Shown: positions 53,950 through 62,814, counted from the stretch's first letter. The stretch is 64,000 nucleotides of DNA from Peptostreptococcus faecalis (GCF_900240845.1 NZ_OERU01000001.1:703079-767078); one strand, 5' to 3'. Notes: generated by a model not told the origin, from the sequence alone. Numbers and translations: made by a program.

Positions 53950-54657
53950 ATGAAATTAGATGAACGTTTAGGAAAAATAGCGTCAATTATTGAAAAAGAA
54001 GCAATTATTGCAGATATTGGAACAGATCATGCTTACTTACCAGTATACCTATTGGAAAAAGAAATAATTAAGAGGGCTATTATTTCTGATGTAAATAAAG
54101 GTCCTCTTGAAAATGCAAAAAAGGTCATTTTAAAAAATAATCTTGAATATAAAGTAGATTTTAGATTAGGTAATGGCGTGGAAGTGATAAATGTTGGTGA
54201 GGTAGATGAGATAGTAATTGCAGGTATGGGAGGAGCTTTAATATCTAAGATTATTGACAATAGTATAGATATATGCAAGTCTGTATCTAAAATGATTTTG
54301 CAGCCAATGCAAAGTTCCGAACAATTAAGAGAATATCTCAATGATTCACACTTTGAAATTATAGATGAGCATCTAGTCAAAGAGGATTTTAGATTATATG
54401 AGATTTTAGAAGTTCAATATATTAGAGATGCTGAAGAAGATAATCAAATAGATGAAATATACTATGAAATTCCAAAGAAATTATTAGATAAAAAGGATAA
54501 ACTATTGCCTGAATTAATCGAAAGAAAAATAGTTGAATGTGATAAAATATTAAAAAAAATTGAATATTTAAAAGGAGAACACGTTGAAGAGAAAAGGATT
54601 AATATAAAAAATAAAAAAACTAGATTTACAGAAATTTTAGATTCTCTGGAGGTATAG
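53950..54657 (+). CDS. trmK: tRNA (adenine22-N1)-methyltransferase TrmK
   Basis: A 235-residue SAM-dependent methyltransferase modifying A22 of tRNA. The N-terminal ADIGTDHAYLPVYLL motif I and the EIVIAGMGGALIS segment, followed by LQPMQSSEQLREYL, are diagnostic of the family formerly called YqfN. The location after sigA and before the nif3-like gene is conserved in Firmicutes. TAGGAG precedes the ATG. The next gene starts 1 bp after the stop. Confidence 0.93.
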   Translation: MKLDERLGKIASIIEKEAIIADIGTDHAYLPVYLLEKEIIKRAIISDVNKGPLENAKKVILKNNLEYKVDFRLGNGVEVINVGEVDEIVIAGMGGALISKIIDNSIDICKSVSKMILQPMQSSEQLREYLNDSHFEIIDEHLVKEDFRLYEILEVQYIRDAEEDNQIDEIYYEIPKKLLDKKDKLLPELIERKIVECDKILKKIEYLKGEHVEEKRINIKNKKTRFTEILDSLEV

Positions 54658-54658
54658 G

Positions 54659-55462
54659 ATGAAACTTAGCGAAATTATAGAAATAATTGATTCAAAATAT
54701 CCTGAAAAATTACAATATCAATGGGATAATTCAGGGTTAAATCTAGGTGACAAAGAATCAGATATAAAAAAAATATTGGTTACTCTTGAAGTAAATAATG
54801 AAGTAGTAAATGAAGCTATAGAGAAAAAAGTAGATTTAATTATATCCCATCACCCTATGTTATTTAGTAAGATAAACAGAATAGAAAAAAGTGATATAAA
54901 AGGTAATTTAATATATAATTTAATAAAGAACAATATATCAGTTTATTGCATGCATACAAATTACGATATAGCCTTTGATGGATTGAATGATTACTTTATG
55001 GAAAAGATAGGTGCTGAAAGTGGAAATGTGTTCGATAAAATAGGAAGCGATGATGAATATCATGGAGGATCAGTATATGGATTGGGTAGAGTTGCAGAAC
55101 TAGTAGATTTTGTTGAAGTAACTGAAATAATTGAAATAATAAAAAATAACTTATCTATTGAAAATTTAAGATATGTTGGCAATTTAGACCAAAAAATAAA
55201 AAAATTTGCTGTGGTTACAGGTTCAGGAGCAGAATATTTTGAGAAGGCAAAGCATGAAAATTTAGATCTTTTGATTACTGGAGATGTTAAATACCATAAT
55301 GCTATGGATGCTCTAGAACTTGGCATATCAATTATAGATTGTGGTCATTTTGGCTCTGAAAAGATTTTTTCTGATTCCATATTTAGCTTTATATCTACGG
55401 TATTAAATGGTGTTGAAATTATAAAAACAGAAAGATTAAACAACCCTTTTAAGAGTTTATAA
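54659..55462 (+). CDS. Nif3-like dinuclear metal-centre protein
   Basis: A 267-residue member of the Nif3/YqfO/YbgI family, hexameric proteins with two metal ions bound by histidines in IISHHPMLF, CMHTNYDIAFDGLN and the C-terminal CGHFGSE. Annotated elsewhere as GTP cyclohydrolase 1 type 2, but the reaction is not settled. The short form lacks the central insert found in YqfO. The GGAGG ribosome site lies in the end of trmK, so the two are translationally coupled. Confidence 0.9.
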   Translation: MKLSEIIEIIDSKYPEKLQYQWDNSGLNLGDKESDIKKILVTLEVNNEVVNEAIEKKVDLIISHHPMLFSKINRIEKSDIKGNLIYNLIKNNISVYCMHTNYDIAFDGLNDYFMEKIGAESGNVFDKIGSDDEYHGGSVYGLGRVAELVDFVEVTEIIEIIKNNLSIENLRYVGNLDQKIKKFAVVTGSGAEYFEKAKHENLDLLITGDVKYHNAMDALELGISIIDCGHFGSEKIFSDSIFSFISTVLNGVEIIKTERLNNPFKSL

Positions 55463-55469
55463 TTTTTAG

Positions 55470-55498
55470 TTGACAAAATCAAAAAAATAATGTAATAT
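55470..55498 (+). promoter_or_regulatory. Promoter of the trpP T-box transcript
   Basis: A consensus TTGACA (55470-55475), 17 bp, TAATAT (55493-55498). Confidence 0.8.
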
Positions 55499-55504
55499 GA
55501 AATA

Positions 55505-55781
55505 CAAGTTAATGAAATCTTAATCCGAAGATAGGAAGTAGTAACTTAAATGTTGATTTATAGAGAGTCAGTGATGGTGGAAATCTGATATGATGTATTG
55601 AGTGAATGGATCCTTGAGGAGTGAATCGAAATTTTTAAGAGTAGACTTCACCGTGGGCTGCACGTTATAGCGGATAGGGAATGATGGTTCCTGAAAATGA
55701 GATATATGACTTTTTAGTTGTATAAATTAGGTGGCAACGCGAATTGATACTTCGCCCTATAATATAGGGCGGAGTTTTTTT
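55505..55781 (+). promoter_or_regulatory. Tryptophan T-box leader controlling trpP
   Basis: A tRNA-sensing riboswitch. The specifier loop on the 3' side of Stem I reads GAA-TGG-A, so the codon TGG (55607-55609) selects tRNA-Trp. The T-box core AGGTGGCAACGCG is at 55729-55741. The terminator stem CTTCGCCCTAT/ATAGGGCGGAG (55750-55760 with 55764-55774) is followed by seven Ts. Uncharged tRNA-Trp should turn on the tryptophan transporter downstream. Confidence 0.95.
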
Positions 55782-55802
55782 ATTTTAAAAGAGGTGATAA
55801 TA

Positions 55803-55816
55803 ATGACATGAACTGA
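55803..55816 (+). other. Two-codon minigenes between the T-box and trpP
   Basis: A good ribosome site GAGGTG (about 55791-55796) is followed by ATG ACA TGA (55803-55811), overlapping a second ATG AAC TGA (55808-55816). Neither encodes a protein. This may be a remnant of a lost gene start or a ribosome-loading element. Confidence 0.3.
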
Positions 55817-55899
55817 AAAAAAATGTATTGAAAATAGAAATATAAAAAATAATAGCAAAGAGAATATTAAAAAACAAAACATAAGTGGAGGATAATTAA

Positions 55900-56451
55900 A
55901 TGAGAAACAACAATACTAAAAAAATGATTTTAAATGCAATATTACTTGCAGTAGGACTAATACTACATTATATTTTTCCAGCGATTGGTGCTGGAATAAC
56001 ACCGGATTTATCACTTGTAATGTTATTCTGTATAATGATAATGAATAGAGATAGCTACAAAACGTGCCTTGTTGCAGCAATAATAACTGGTATATTTACA
56101 GCAATGGCCACTAAGTTTCCAATGGGACAGGTACCAAACATAATTGATAAACTAGTTACAGTAAATGTTATGTTTGTATTTATGAAAATGATTTATGTAG
56201 CACCTTTTGTTAAAAAGCTAGGAGATAAAGCTAATCAAATCGCTATTGTACTTATGACAGTTGTAGGAACAATGGTAAGTGGATTTACTTTCTTATTTTC
56301 AGCTTCAATAATGGTAGGGTTACCTGGTGAATTGACTGCTTTATTTATGGCAGTAGTAATTCCTTCAATGTTAATAAATACAATAGCATCAATAGTTCTA
56401 TTTAATATAATTTCATTATCTTTGAAAAGAACTTCTTATCAGTTAGTATAA
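55900..56451 (+). CDS. trpP: Tryptophan transporter
   Basis: A 183-residue integral membrane protein with about five helices and a pattern close to TrpP of Bacillus, which takes up tryptophan (FPAIGAGITPDLSLVMLF, GIFTAMATKFPMGQVPNIIDK). The upstream T-box with a TGG specifier independently supports the substrate. No trp biosynthesis genes are in the window. GTGGAGGATAA precedes the ATG. Confidence 0.92.
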   Translation: MRNNNTKKMILNAILLAVGLILHYIFPAIGAGITPDLSLVMLFCIMIMNRDSYKTCLVAAIITGIFTAMATKFPMGQVPNIIDKLVTVNVMFVFMKMIYVAPFVKKLGDKANQIAIVLMTVVGTMVSGFTFLFSASIMVGLPGELTALFMAVVIPSMLINTIASIVLFNIISLSLKRTSYQLV

Positions 56452-56507
56452 AATCAGAAAAAATATTTAAATTATATATACTTAGACTGAATAGTAATTA
56501 TATGAAT

Positions 56508-56558
56508 ATGCAAAAGACCACTTATAGAGTGGTCTTTTGCATGTAATGATTATTTTTT
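56508..56558 (+). terminator. Terminator-like stem after trpP
   Basis: A perfect 15-bp stem (56508-56522 with 56528-56542) has a TATAG loop. The main T-run comes a few bases later (to 56558). Confidence 0.75.
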
Positions 56559-56678
56559 TAGCATAATAATAAAAAAAAATTAATAAAATTGATATTATAC
56601 AAATAGATTGTTTTATATGTTATTATATTGTAGTGAATCTAAATAGATAGATTAAACATACAAAAGGAGGGTGACTTT

Positions 56679-57482
56679 TTGATTGAAGTTTGCAACTTAA
56701 AAAAAACATTTAGTAAGTCTGTTAAATCAGAAAAAGAAACAAAGAAAAATAAAAAAAATAAGATTTCAACTAAAAAAATAGATTTTAATGCAGTGGATGA
56801 CGTATCGTTTAAAGTAGATAAAGGTGAAATATTAGGTATATTAGGACCAAATGGTGCTGGAAAAACTTCTTTACTGAGAATGATAGGAGGGATACTAACA
56901 CCTACGTCAGGTGAAATATTATTAGATGGTGAAAATACGCTGAAGGATATTAACAAATTAAAATCTAAGATAGGGTACTTATCAGGTAATACAAAATTAT
57001 ACGCAAGATTAACTCCTAGAGAACTTCTAAAGATATTTGCAAGTTTATATGAAATGGAAGAAAAAGATATCACAAAATCGATTGAAGAAATTATAGATAT
57101 ATTAAAAATGGAAGAATTTATCGACAATAAAATAGGAGCTCTTTCAACAGGACAAACTCAAAGAACATCTATTGCAAGATGCCTTGTTCACTCTCCTGAA
57201 ATATATATTTTTGATGAACCTACATTAGGACTAGATGTAATTAGTAGCAAGGATATTATATCTTTTATGAAAAGAGAGAGAGAAAGAGGAAAAACTGTAC
57301 TATATTCTACTCATTATATGGAAGAAGCGGAAACTTTATGTGATAGAATACTATTTATACATAAAGGAAAAATAATTGCTCAAGGATCTCCAGAAGAATT
57401 AAGAAATATGACTGGGAAAAATAACATGAGAGATGCATTTATAAAGCTTGCAAATATAGGTGGTGAATCAAATGAGATTTAA
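56679..57482 (+). CDS. ABC transporter ATP-binding protein (NatA-like)
   Basis: A 267-residue ATPase with Walker A GPNGAGKTS, signature ALSTGQTQRTSIAR, Walker B IYIFDEPTLGLDV and switch His in YSTHYMEEAE. It matches NatA-type exporters that pair with NatB for Na+ or drug efflux. A Lys-rich insert of about 25 residues (KSEKETKKNKKNKISTKK) lies after the first strand, which is unusual. The start is TTG at 56679 behind AAGGAGGGTGA. Its 3' end overlaps the permease gene by 11 bp. Confidence 0.9.
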   Translation: MIEVCNLKKTFSKSVKSEKETKKNKKNKISTKKIDFNAVDDVSFKVDKGEILGILGPNGAGKTSLLRMIGGILTPTSGEILLDGENTLKDINKLKSKIGYLSGNTKLYARLTPRELLKIFASLYEMEEKDITKSIEEIIDILKMEEFIDNKIGALSTGQTQRTSIARCLVHSPEIYIFDEPTLGLDVISSKDIISFMKRERERGKTVLYSTHYMEEAETLCDRILFIHKGKIIAQGSPEELRNMTGKNNMRDAFIKLANIGGESNEI

Positions 57483-59451
57483 TATTGTCAATCAGATATT
57501 TAAAAAAGAGCTATTAGAACTAATAAGAGATAAAAAAACATTATTTATGATGGTTATACTTCCTATAATATTATATCCTGCGTTGATGATAGGTGGGTCT
57601 AAAGTAATGATGATGGCAATGGATGATATGAGCAAATCTTCTATAAAAGTAGAAGTAATAGGAGAAAAGCCAACTGAAATAGCCGAATTTATAAAAAAAT
57701 CTCCAATTTCTAAAGGAAGTCAAAGCGAAGGAAAGATAGATGTTAAAGTTGATACAGGTGACAAAGAAAATATCGATTATATTAGAAAGAACATTAAAGA
57801 AAAAAATGTGGATGTTTATATAAAAACTTCAAATAGTGGAAAAGATTATAAAATTTATTATGACTCTTCGGATACTAAAGCAACTTTGGTAAAAAATAGA
57901 ATAGAAAATATTTTTATAGAATATAAGAAAGAGCTAAGTCATGATAAAATTCAAGAAAAAGGATTAAATCCAAATAATGTATTGAATCCTATTAAATATG
58001 TTACTGAATCTGTAGCAGAAAAAGATGAAGAAGCAGGTAGTTTGATAGGGAGAATGATGCCATTTATCTTAATAACTGTGATATTATCAGGAGCAATATA
58101 TCCGGCGATTGATATGATAGCAGGAGAAAAAGAAAGAGGTACTTTAGAAACATTGTTTACTATACCTATTACTAATATTGAATTGATTGCTGGAAAATAT
58201 CTTGCAGTTTCTATGACGGCAATAGTAAGTGCAGTTTTGAATATATTATCGATGGGATTTGCTCTATATTTTCTTGTTGCATCTGCTACGGCTGTAAGTT
58301 CAACCAGTTTAATTCAATTTAATTTTTCAGCTATGGCTATACCTATAATTATTACAGTTATAGCGGTACTACTTTTTACAATGGTAATTTCAGCTGTTAG
58401 TATGTGTATTTGTTCATTTGCTAAGAGCTACAAAGAAGCTCAGAATTACCTTACGCCTATGATGCTAGCTACTATGATACCTTCATATGCTAGTATGTTA
58501 CCTAACTTAGAACTTTCAACTAAGACAGCCTTTCTTCCTGTCGTTAATATAACTCTTTTAATTAAATATGTTTTTTCAATGCAGACAGATATTGGGCTAA
58601 TGGCCATAGTTTTAATATCTAATGCAATTTTTGTGGCAATTTCTCTACTTTTACTTTCTAAGATATTTAATTCTGAAGAAATTTTATTTGGAGGAGGAAG
58701 TAATGTTTCAATTCTTGAAAGAAGATCTAATATGAAGAAAAAAGATAAACCAACAGTAAGTGATGGTGTACTTATTTATATTATAGAGGTGATATTGTTA
58801 TTGTTTGTTGGAGGATATCTACAAGCGAAATATAAGCAAGTTGGTCTTGTACTTTCTCAAATTTTAATGCTTTCAGTTGTTTTAATATATTCTTGGTATA
58901 TAAAACTTGACATAAAAAAAGCGTTTAAATTCAAGAAAATAAATGCTAAAAAAGTTTTTTATGCATTGGGAATGTGGGTAGTTACTTTTATTGTTGTAAT
59001 GATAGTATCAGTTGCTACAATGAAGTATATTCCAGGAGGTCAAGAATATAGCAAAAAATTTACTGAAATAGCAATGAGCGATAATATGGTAGTCAATATA
59101 TTAGTCATTGCACTTACTCCAGCTATATGTGAGGAGATATTGTTTAGAGGTTTTATCTTATCTGCATTTAGCAAAAGTAAGAAAAAAGAAAATCGAAACG
59201 AAAATAAAAAATCTAAAACATTTATAAAATTAGATAAAAATGATTATATTGCTATAATGGCATCAGGGATACTATTTGGGATTATGCATATTGCGTTAAT
59301 TAAAATAATACCGACAGCTATTTTAGGAATGGCATTCGCTGTAGTTATGAAAAAGAGTGATTCAATTTATTCTTCTATGATTATGCATTTTATTAACAAT
59401 GCAGTATCTGTATTAGCTACCATGTTGGCTTTTCAGCTTATAATTAGATAA
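57472..59451 (+). CDS. ABC-2 permease fused to a CPBP intramembrane protease domain (NatB-CPBP)
   Basis: A 659-residue membrane protein. Residues 1-420 form an ABC-2 permease with a large extracellular loop between helices 1 and 2 (KELLELIRDKKTLFMMVILP start, AGEKERGTLETLFTIPI after the loop). Residues 430-659 form a CPBP (Abi/CAAX protease-like) domain with E554, E555 and R559 in EEILFRGF, FGIMHIAL and the HFINNAV motif. All conserved catalytic-type residues are present. The fusion implies that transport and proteolysis or release are linked. The ATG at 57472 lies inside the ATPase gene's end. Confidence 0.88.
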   Translation: MRFNIVNQIFKKELLELIRDKKTLFMMVILPIILYPALMIGGSKVMMMAMDDMSKSSIKVEVIGEKPTEIAEFIKKSPISKGSQSEGKIDVKVDTGDKENIDYIRKNIKEKNVDVYIKTSNSGKDYKIYYDSSDTKATLVKNRIENIFIEYKKELSHDKIQEKGLNPNNVLNPIKYVTESVAEKDEEAGSLIGRMMPFILITVILSGAIYPAIDMIAGEKERGTLETLFTIPITNIELIAGKYLAVSMTAIVSAVLNILSMGFALYFLVASATAVSSTSLIQFNFSAMAIPIIITVIAVLLFTMVISAVSMCICSFAKSYKEAQNYLTPMMLATMIPSYASMLPNLELSTKTAFLPVVNITLLIKYVFSMQTDIGLMAIVLISNAIFVAISLLLLSKIFNSEEILFGGGSNVSILERRSNMKKKDKPTVSDGVLIYIIEVILLLFVGGYLQAKYKQVGLVLSQILMLSVVLIYSWYIKLDIKKAFKFKKINAKKVFYALGMWVVTFIVVMIVSVATMKYIPGGQEYSKKFTEIAMSDNMVVNILVIALTPAICEEILFRGFILSAFSKSKKKENRNENKKSKTFIKLDKNDYIAIMASGILFGIMHIALIKIIPTAILGMAFAVVMKKSDSIYSSMIMHFINNAVSVLATMLAFQLIIR

Positions 59452-59456
59452 TTAGT

Positions 59457-59499
59457 AAAACAAAAGTATTAGTTATTCAGCTAATACTTTTGTTTTTTT
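59457..59499 (+). terminator. Terminator after the NatB-CPBP gene
   Basis: A perfect 16-bp stem (59457-59472 with 59481-59496) has an 8-nt loop and continues into a T-run. Confidence 0.92.
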
Positions 59500-59502
59500 A
59501 TG

Positions 59503-59511
59503 TGTTATAAT
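59503..59511 (+). promoter_or_regulatory. Extended -10 promoter of the alcohol dehydrogenase gene
   Basis: TGTTATAAT, 46 bp before the start. Any -35 would fall in the T-run of the preceding terminator. Confidence 0.5.
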
Positions 59512-59557
59512 AATCGTATAAAAATAGAACAAAAATTCATTAACTTTGGAGGGTAAT

Positions 59558-60724
59558 ATGCATAATTTTAAATATAATGTAGGAACAAAAGTATTATTTG
59601 GAGAAGGTCAAATTAAAAATATTGGAAAAGAAATACTAGAATATACTGATAGAGTACTTTTAGTATATGGAGGAGGCAGTATAAAGAAAAACGGAATTTA
59701 TAATGATACTGTAAATGAGCTAAAAGAAAATAATATAAAATATTTCGAACTAAGCGGAATAGATCCAAACCCTAGAATTGAATCAGTTCGTGAAGGTGTA
59801 AAAATATGTAGAGAAAACAATTTAGGAGGAGTCTTAGCTGTTGGAGGAGGAAGCTCTATTGACTGTGCTAAAGTAATCGCTGCTGGAGTTAAATATGATG
59901 TAGATCCTTGGGAATTAGTATTGGATAGGAATTTGATAAAAGTATCTTTACCTGTATTTTCTGTTCTAACTCTATCTGCTACCGGTTCTGAAATGAACGG
60001 AAATGCTGTTATATCAAATATAGTAACTAATGAAAAATATGGAACTTATGGCGAGTGTCTAATACCAAAAGCTTCTGTATTAGATCCTACATATACATAC
60101 ACTGTTTCGAAAAGGCAAACAGCATCAGGAACAGCAGATATAATTAGCCATACTCTTGAAAATTATTTTACTAATATTTCAGGAGGATACCTTCAAGCCA
60201 GAATGGCAGAATCAATACTTAAAACTTGCTTTCATTATGGACCTATAGCGTATAATAATCCAAATAACTATGATGCAAGGTCAAATTTGATGTGGGCATC
60301 AAGCTGGGCAATTAATGGACTTATTTCTTTAGGTGTGGCAAATAAGTGGTCTGTCCATCCAATGGAACATGAATTGAGTGCATTTTACGATGTTTATCAT
60401 GGAGAAGGTTTGGCTGTTCTTACTCCTCACTGGATGAAACATGTTTTAAATGATGATACAGTTGATAGATTTGTTGAATACGGAATAAATGTATGGAATA
60501 TTGATTCATCATTAGATAAGTACGAAATTGCAAATTCAGCTATAGAAAAGACTAGAAATTTCTTCAAAGATGAATTAAGTATGCCTCAAACACTGACTGA
60601 ACTCGGAATAGGAACAGAAAATATAGATAAAATGGCAGAAAAAGCTGTAAGAGGAAAATCAATAAAAGGATTTGTAGAGTTAGATAAGGATGATGTAAAA
60701 AAAATATATATAAATGCAATATAA
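59558..60724 (+). CDS. Iron-containing alcohol dehydrogenase (BDH/YqhD-like)
   Basis: A 388-residue group III NAD(P)H-dependent alcohol dehydrogenase related to clostridial butanol dehydrogenase. GEGQIKNIGKEI and the nucleotide motif GGGSSIDCAKVIAAG are in the N-terminal domain. Metal ligands lie in TADIISHTLENYF and in the histidine-rich HPMEHELSAFYDVYHGEGLAVLTPHW. It probably reduces aldehydes in fermentation; substrate unproven. The ATG at 59558 follows GGAGGG; a TTG-led extension from 59546 overlaps the ribosome site and is rejected. Confidence 0.92.
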   Translation: MHNFKYNVGTKVLFGEGQIKNIGKEILEYTDRVLLVYGGGSIKKNGIYNDTVNELKENNIKYFELSGIDPNPRIESVREGVKICRENNLGGVLAVGGGSSIDCAKVIAAGVKYDVDPWELVLDRNLIKVSLPVFSVLTLSATGSEMNGNAVISNIVTNEKYGTYGECLIPKASVLDPTYTYTVSKRQTASGTADIISHTLENYFTNISGGYLQARMAESILKTCFHYGPIAYNNPNNYDARSNLMWASSWAINGLISLGVANKWSVHPMEHELSAFYDVYHGEGLAVLTPHWMKHVLNDDTVDRFVEYGINVWNIDSSLDKYEIANSAIEKTRNFFKDELSMPQTLTELGIGTENIDKMAEKAVRGKSIKGFVELDKDDVKKIYINAI

Positions 60725-60725
60725 G

Positions 60726-60763
60726 AAAAGTGTGGTTGGTAATTTTTACCAACTACACTTTTT
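60726..60763 (+). terminator. Terminator after the alcohol dehydrogenase gene
   Basis: A 17-bp stem (60726-60742 with 60746-60762, one G-U) has a TTT loop and ends in Ts. Confidence 0.92.
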
Positions 60764-60775
60764 ATGTTAAAAGTA

Positions 60776-60804
60776 TTGACAATAAAAAACAAACAGTGTA
60801 TTAT
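60776..60804 (+). promoter_or_regulatory. Promoter of the ytrA-like operon
   Basis: A consensus TTGACA (60776-60781), 17 bp, TATTAT (60799-60804). The -10 and the RNA start lie inside a perfect 66-bp palindrome that begins right after the -35 box. Confidence 0.75.
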
Positions 60805-60847
60805 TGTATTAATCGATTAATACAATAATACACTGTTTGTTTTTTAT
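60782..60847. promoter_or_regulatory. Perfect 66-bp palindrome over the ytrA-like promoter
   Basis: Each 33-bp arm (60782-60814 and 60815-60847) is the exact reverse complement of the other, with no spacer; the centre is ATCGAT. It runs from directly after the -35 box to 25 bp before the gene. It is most likely the operator for the GntR/YtrA regulator encoded next, since members of that family repress their own operons. Nested half-sites AGTGTAT and ATTGTATTAAT suggest two or more dimers. Confidence 0.75.
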
Positions 60848-60872
60848 AATAATATTTTAGAAGGGAGTAATT

Positions 60873-61241
60873 ATGGATTATATATTTGATAACAATATAC
60901 CAATATATCTTCAAATTATCGAAATAATAAAAATTAATATAATTTCGGATAAATATAAACCAGGTCAGCAGTTAAAACCAGTAAGAACGCTGGCTGAAGA
61001 GTTTGAAGTAAATCCGAATACTATACAGAGAGCTCTTAGTGAATTGGAAAACTTAGGTTTAGTTTATAGCAAGAGAACAAAAGGGCGGTTTGTTACTGAA
61101 GATATAGAGTTGATTTATAAAATTAAAAAGAATTTAGCAATAAATGAGGTAGAAAATTTGATTAACTCACTAAAAAATTTAGGGTATTCAAGTGATGAAA
61201 TCACTGCATTAATAGAAGAAGCAATGGGAGGAGAAAAATAA
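60873..61241 (+). CDS. GntR-family regulator, YtrA subfamily
   Basis: A 122-residue regulator. An N-terminal GntR winged helix (PIYLQIIEIIKINIISDKYKPGQQLKPVRTLAEEFEVNPNTIQRALSELENLGLV) is followed by only about 50 residues with two helices, the short dimerisation domain that defines the YtrA class. YtrA proteins sit at the head of ABC transporter operons and repress them, often responding to cell-wall antibiotics or other signals; the inducer here is unknown. GAAGGGAG precedes the ATG. The ABC ATPase follows after 1 bp. Confidence 0.9.
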   Translation: MDYIFDNNIPIYLQIIEIIKINIISDKYKPGQQLKPVRTLAEEFEVNPNTIQRALSELENLGLVYSKRTKGRFVTEDIELIYKIKKNLAINEVENLINSLKNLGYSSDEITALIEEAMGGEK

Positions 61242-61242
61242 C

Positions 61243-61971
61243 ATGAATGACAAAGAAAAGCTGTATATGGATGAAGATGTAGTTTTAAGTGTAGAAAATG
61301 TACATAAATGCTACGGAACAAAAGAGGTTTTAAATGGAGTAAATTTCAATGCAAGAAAAGGAAAAATTATTGGTTTTTTTGGACCAAATGCTTCTGGAAA
61401 ATCAACTTTAGTTAAAATCATAAATGGACTAACAACTCTGGATAATGGAAAAATAATAGTAGGTGGAGAAGACATTGGCATAAATTCAAAAAAAATAATA
61501 TCTTATCTACCAGAAAGAACGTACTTGAATGACTGGATGAAAGTAAAAGATATAATAGATTTTTTTGATGATTTTTATGAAGACTTCAAAAGAGGAAAAG
61601 CGATAAAAATGTTTTATGATATGAATATCGATTTAAATTCTAAATTAAAGACTCTATCTAAAGGAACGAAGGAAAAGGTTCAGCTGGTGTTAGTTATGTC
61701 AAGAGAAGCCGAATTATATATACTAGATGAACCAATCGCGGGTGTTGATCCAGCTGCTAGATCATATATAATGAAGTCAATATTAACGAATCTTCCTGAG
61801 AGTAGCACTCTTATGATTGTAACACATTTGATAAATGATATAGAAACAATATGCGATGAAGTTATTTTTCTTAATGATGGCAAAATTGTAATTCATGAAG
61901 ATACAGATGTATTAAGACAAAGATATTCAAAGTCAATAGATGCTATATTTAGGGAGGAATTCAAATGCTAA
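61243..61971 (+). CDS. ABC transporter ATP-binding protein
   Basis: A 242-residue ATPase with Walker A GPNASGKST (residues 47-55), signature TLSKGTKEKVQLV, Walker B LYILDEPIAGVDP and the switch histidine in IVTHLIND. It pairs with the membrane protein encoded next, whose start overlaps its end by 7 bp. YtrA-linked ABC systems are usually exporters or self-protection pumps; the substrate is unknown. Confidence 0.92.
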   Translation: MNDKEKLYMDEDVVLSVENVHKCYGTKEVLNGVNFNARKGKIIGFFGPNASGKSTLVKIINGLTTLDNGKIIVGGEDIGINSKKIISYLPERTYLNDWMKVKDIIDFFDDFYEDFKRGKAIKMFYDMNIDLNSKLKTLSKGTKEKVQLVLVMSREAELYILDEPIAGVDPAARSYIMKSILTNLPESSTLMIVTHLINDIETICDEVIFLNDGKIVIHEDTDVLRQRYSKSIDAIFREEFKC

Positions 61972-62741
61972 AAAATTTGATGAAATATGAAATAAAATCA
62001 GTACTACAAACTTTTATACCAATATATGCAATTATGATATTATCAATATTTTTGGTTTCATTAAAAATAGATAATTTAAGTGTAATAGGTGCTATAGCTC
62101 TTCCTTTTTCTATAATTGCTATATTTATTGCTTTTTTAATACTGACTATTAATAGATTTAAAAAATCTCTACTTGGGGATGAAGGTTATTTAATGTTTAC
62201 TATACCAGCAAGCTCATTTAAAATAGTAATGTCAAAAATGACGACTATGATTTTATTTTATATAATTACAATAATTATATTTGTACTTTCTGTATCAGTA
62301 ATGATATACATAACTTTAGATGATAAATCGAATATAATAAAAACACTAGTATCGATAAGTTCATGGGTCGAAACATATAATTTGAGTCTAATCCCTAGTA
62401 TTTTAAACACTATACTTGCTACAATTACAGAATTGTTTGCATTTATAGCAACTATATATTTATCATTGTCAATTGCACAAATTGGTAGATTAAAAAAACA
62501 CAGTAATCTATATGCAATAATTATATTTTTTGCTGTTCAATTTATAATCTCATATATTTCGGTAAAAACAATCGGTACATATGATATGTTCCCTTCAGAA
62601 TTTAATGAGAAGAACATACCAGAATATATAAACATATTTAATGTAGAACTATTAAAACAATCAGCGCTACAAATTATTCAAGGATGTACATTTATTTGGG
62701 GAACAATATATATATTAAATAACAAATTAAACTTAGATTAA
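61965..62741 (+). CDS. ABC transporter membrane subunit
   Basis: A 258-residue protein with six hydrophobic segments (PIYAIMILSIFLVSLK; IGAIALPFSIIAIFIAFLIL; ILFYIITIIIFVLSVSVMIY; ILATITELFAFIATIYLSLSI; YAIIIFFAVQFIISYIS; IIQGCTFIWGTIYIL). No named family is obvious, but the size and coupling to the ATPase match the permeases of YtrA-type operons. GAGGAATTC precedes the ATG. It is the last gene of the three-gene unit. Confidence 0.8.
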   Translation: MLKNLMKYEIKSVLQTFIPIYAIMILSIFLVSLKIDNLSVIGAIALPFSIIAIFIAFLILTINRFKKSLLGDEGYLMFTIPASSFKIVMSKMTTMILFYIITIIIFVLSVSVMIYITLDDKSNIIKTLVSISSWVETYNLSLIPSILNTILATITELFAFIATIYLSLSIAQIGRLKKHSNLYAIIIFFAVQFIISYISVKTIGTYDMFPSEFNEKNIPEYINIFNVELLKQSALQIIQGCTFIWGTIYILNNKLNLD

Positions 62742-62772
62742 CAAACAAAAATTAAATATTTTTATAAATAGC

Positions 62773-62801
62773 TTGAGAAATTTCACATTTTATATTATAC
62801 T
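62773..62801 (+). promoter_or_regulatory. Promoter of the L-box transcript
   Basis: TTGAGA (62773-62778), 17 bp, TATACT (62796-62801), just upstream of the riboswitch. Confidence 0.75.
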
Positions 62802-62814
62802 TAATGAAGTAATT

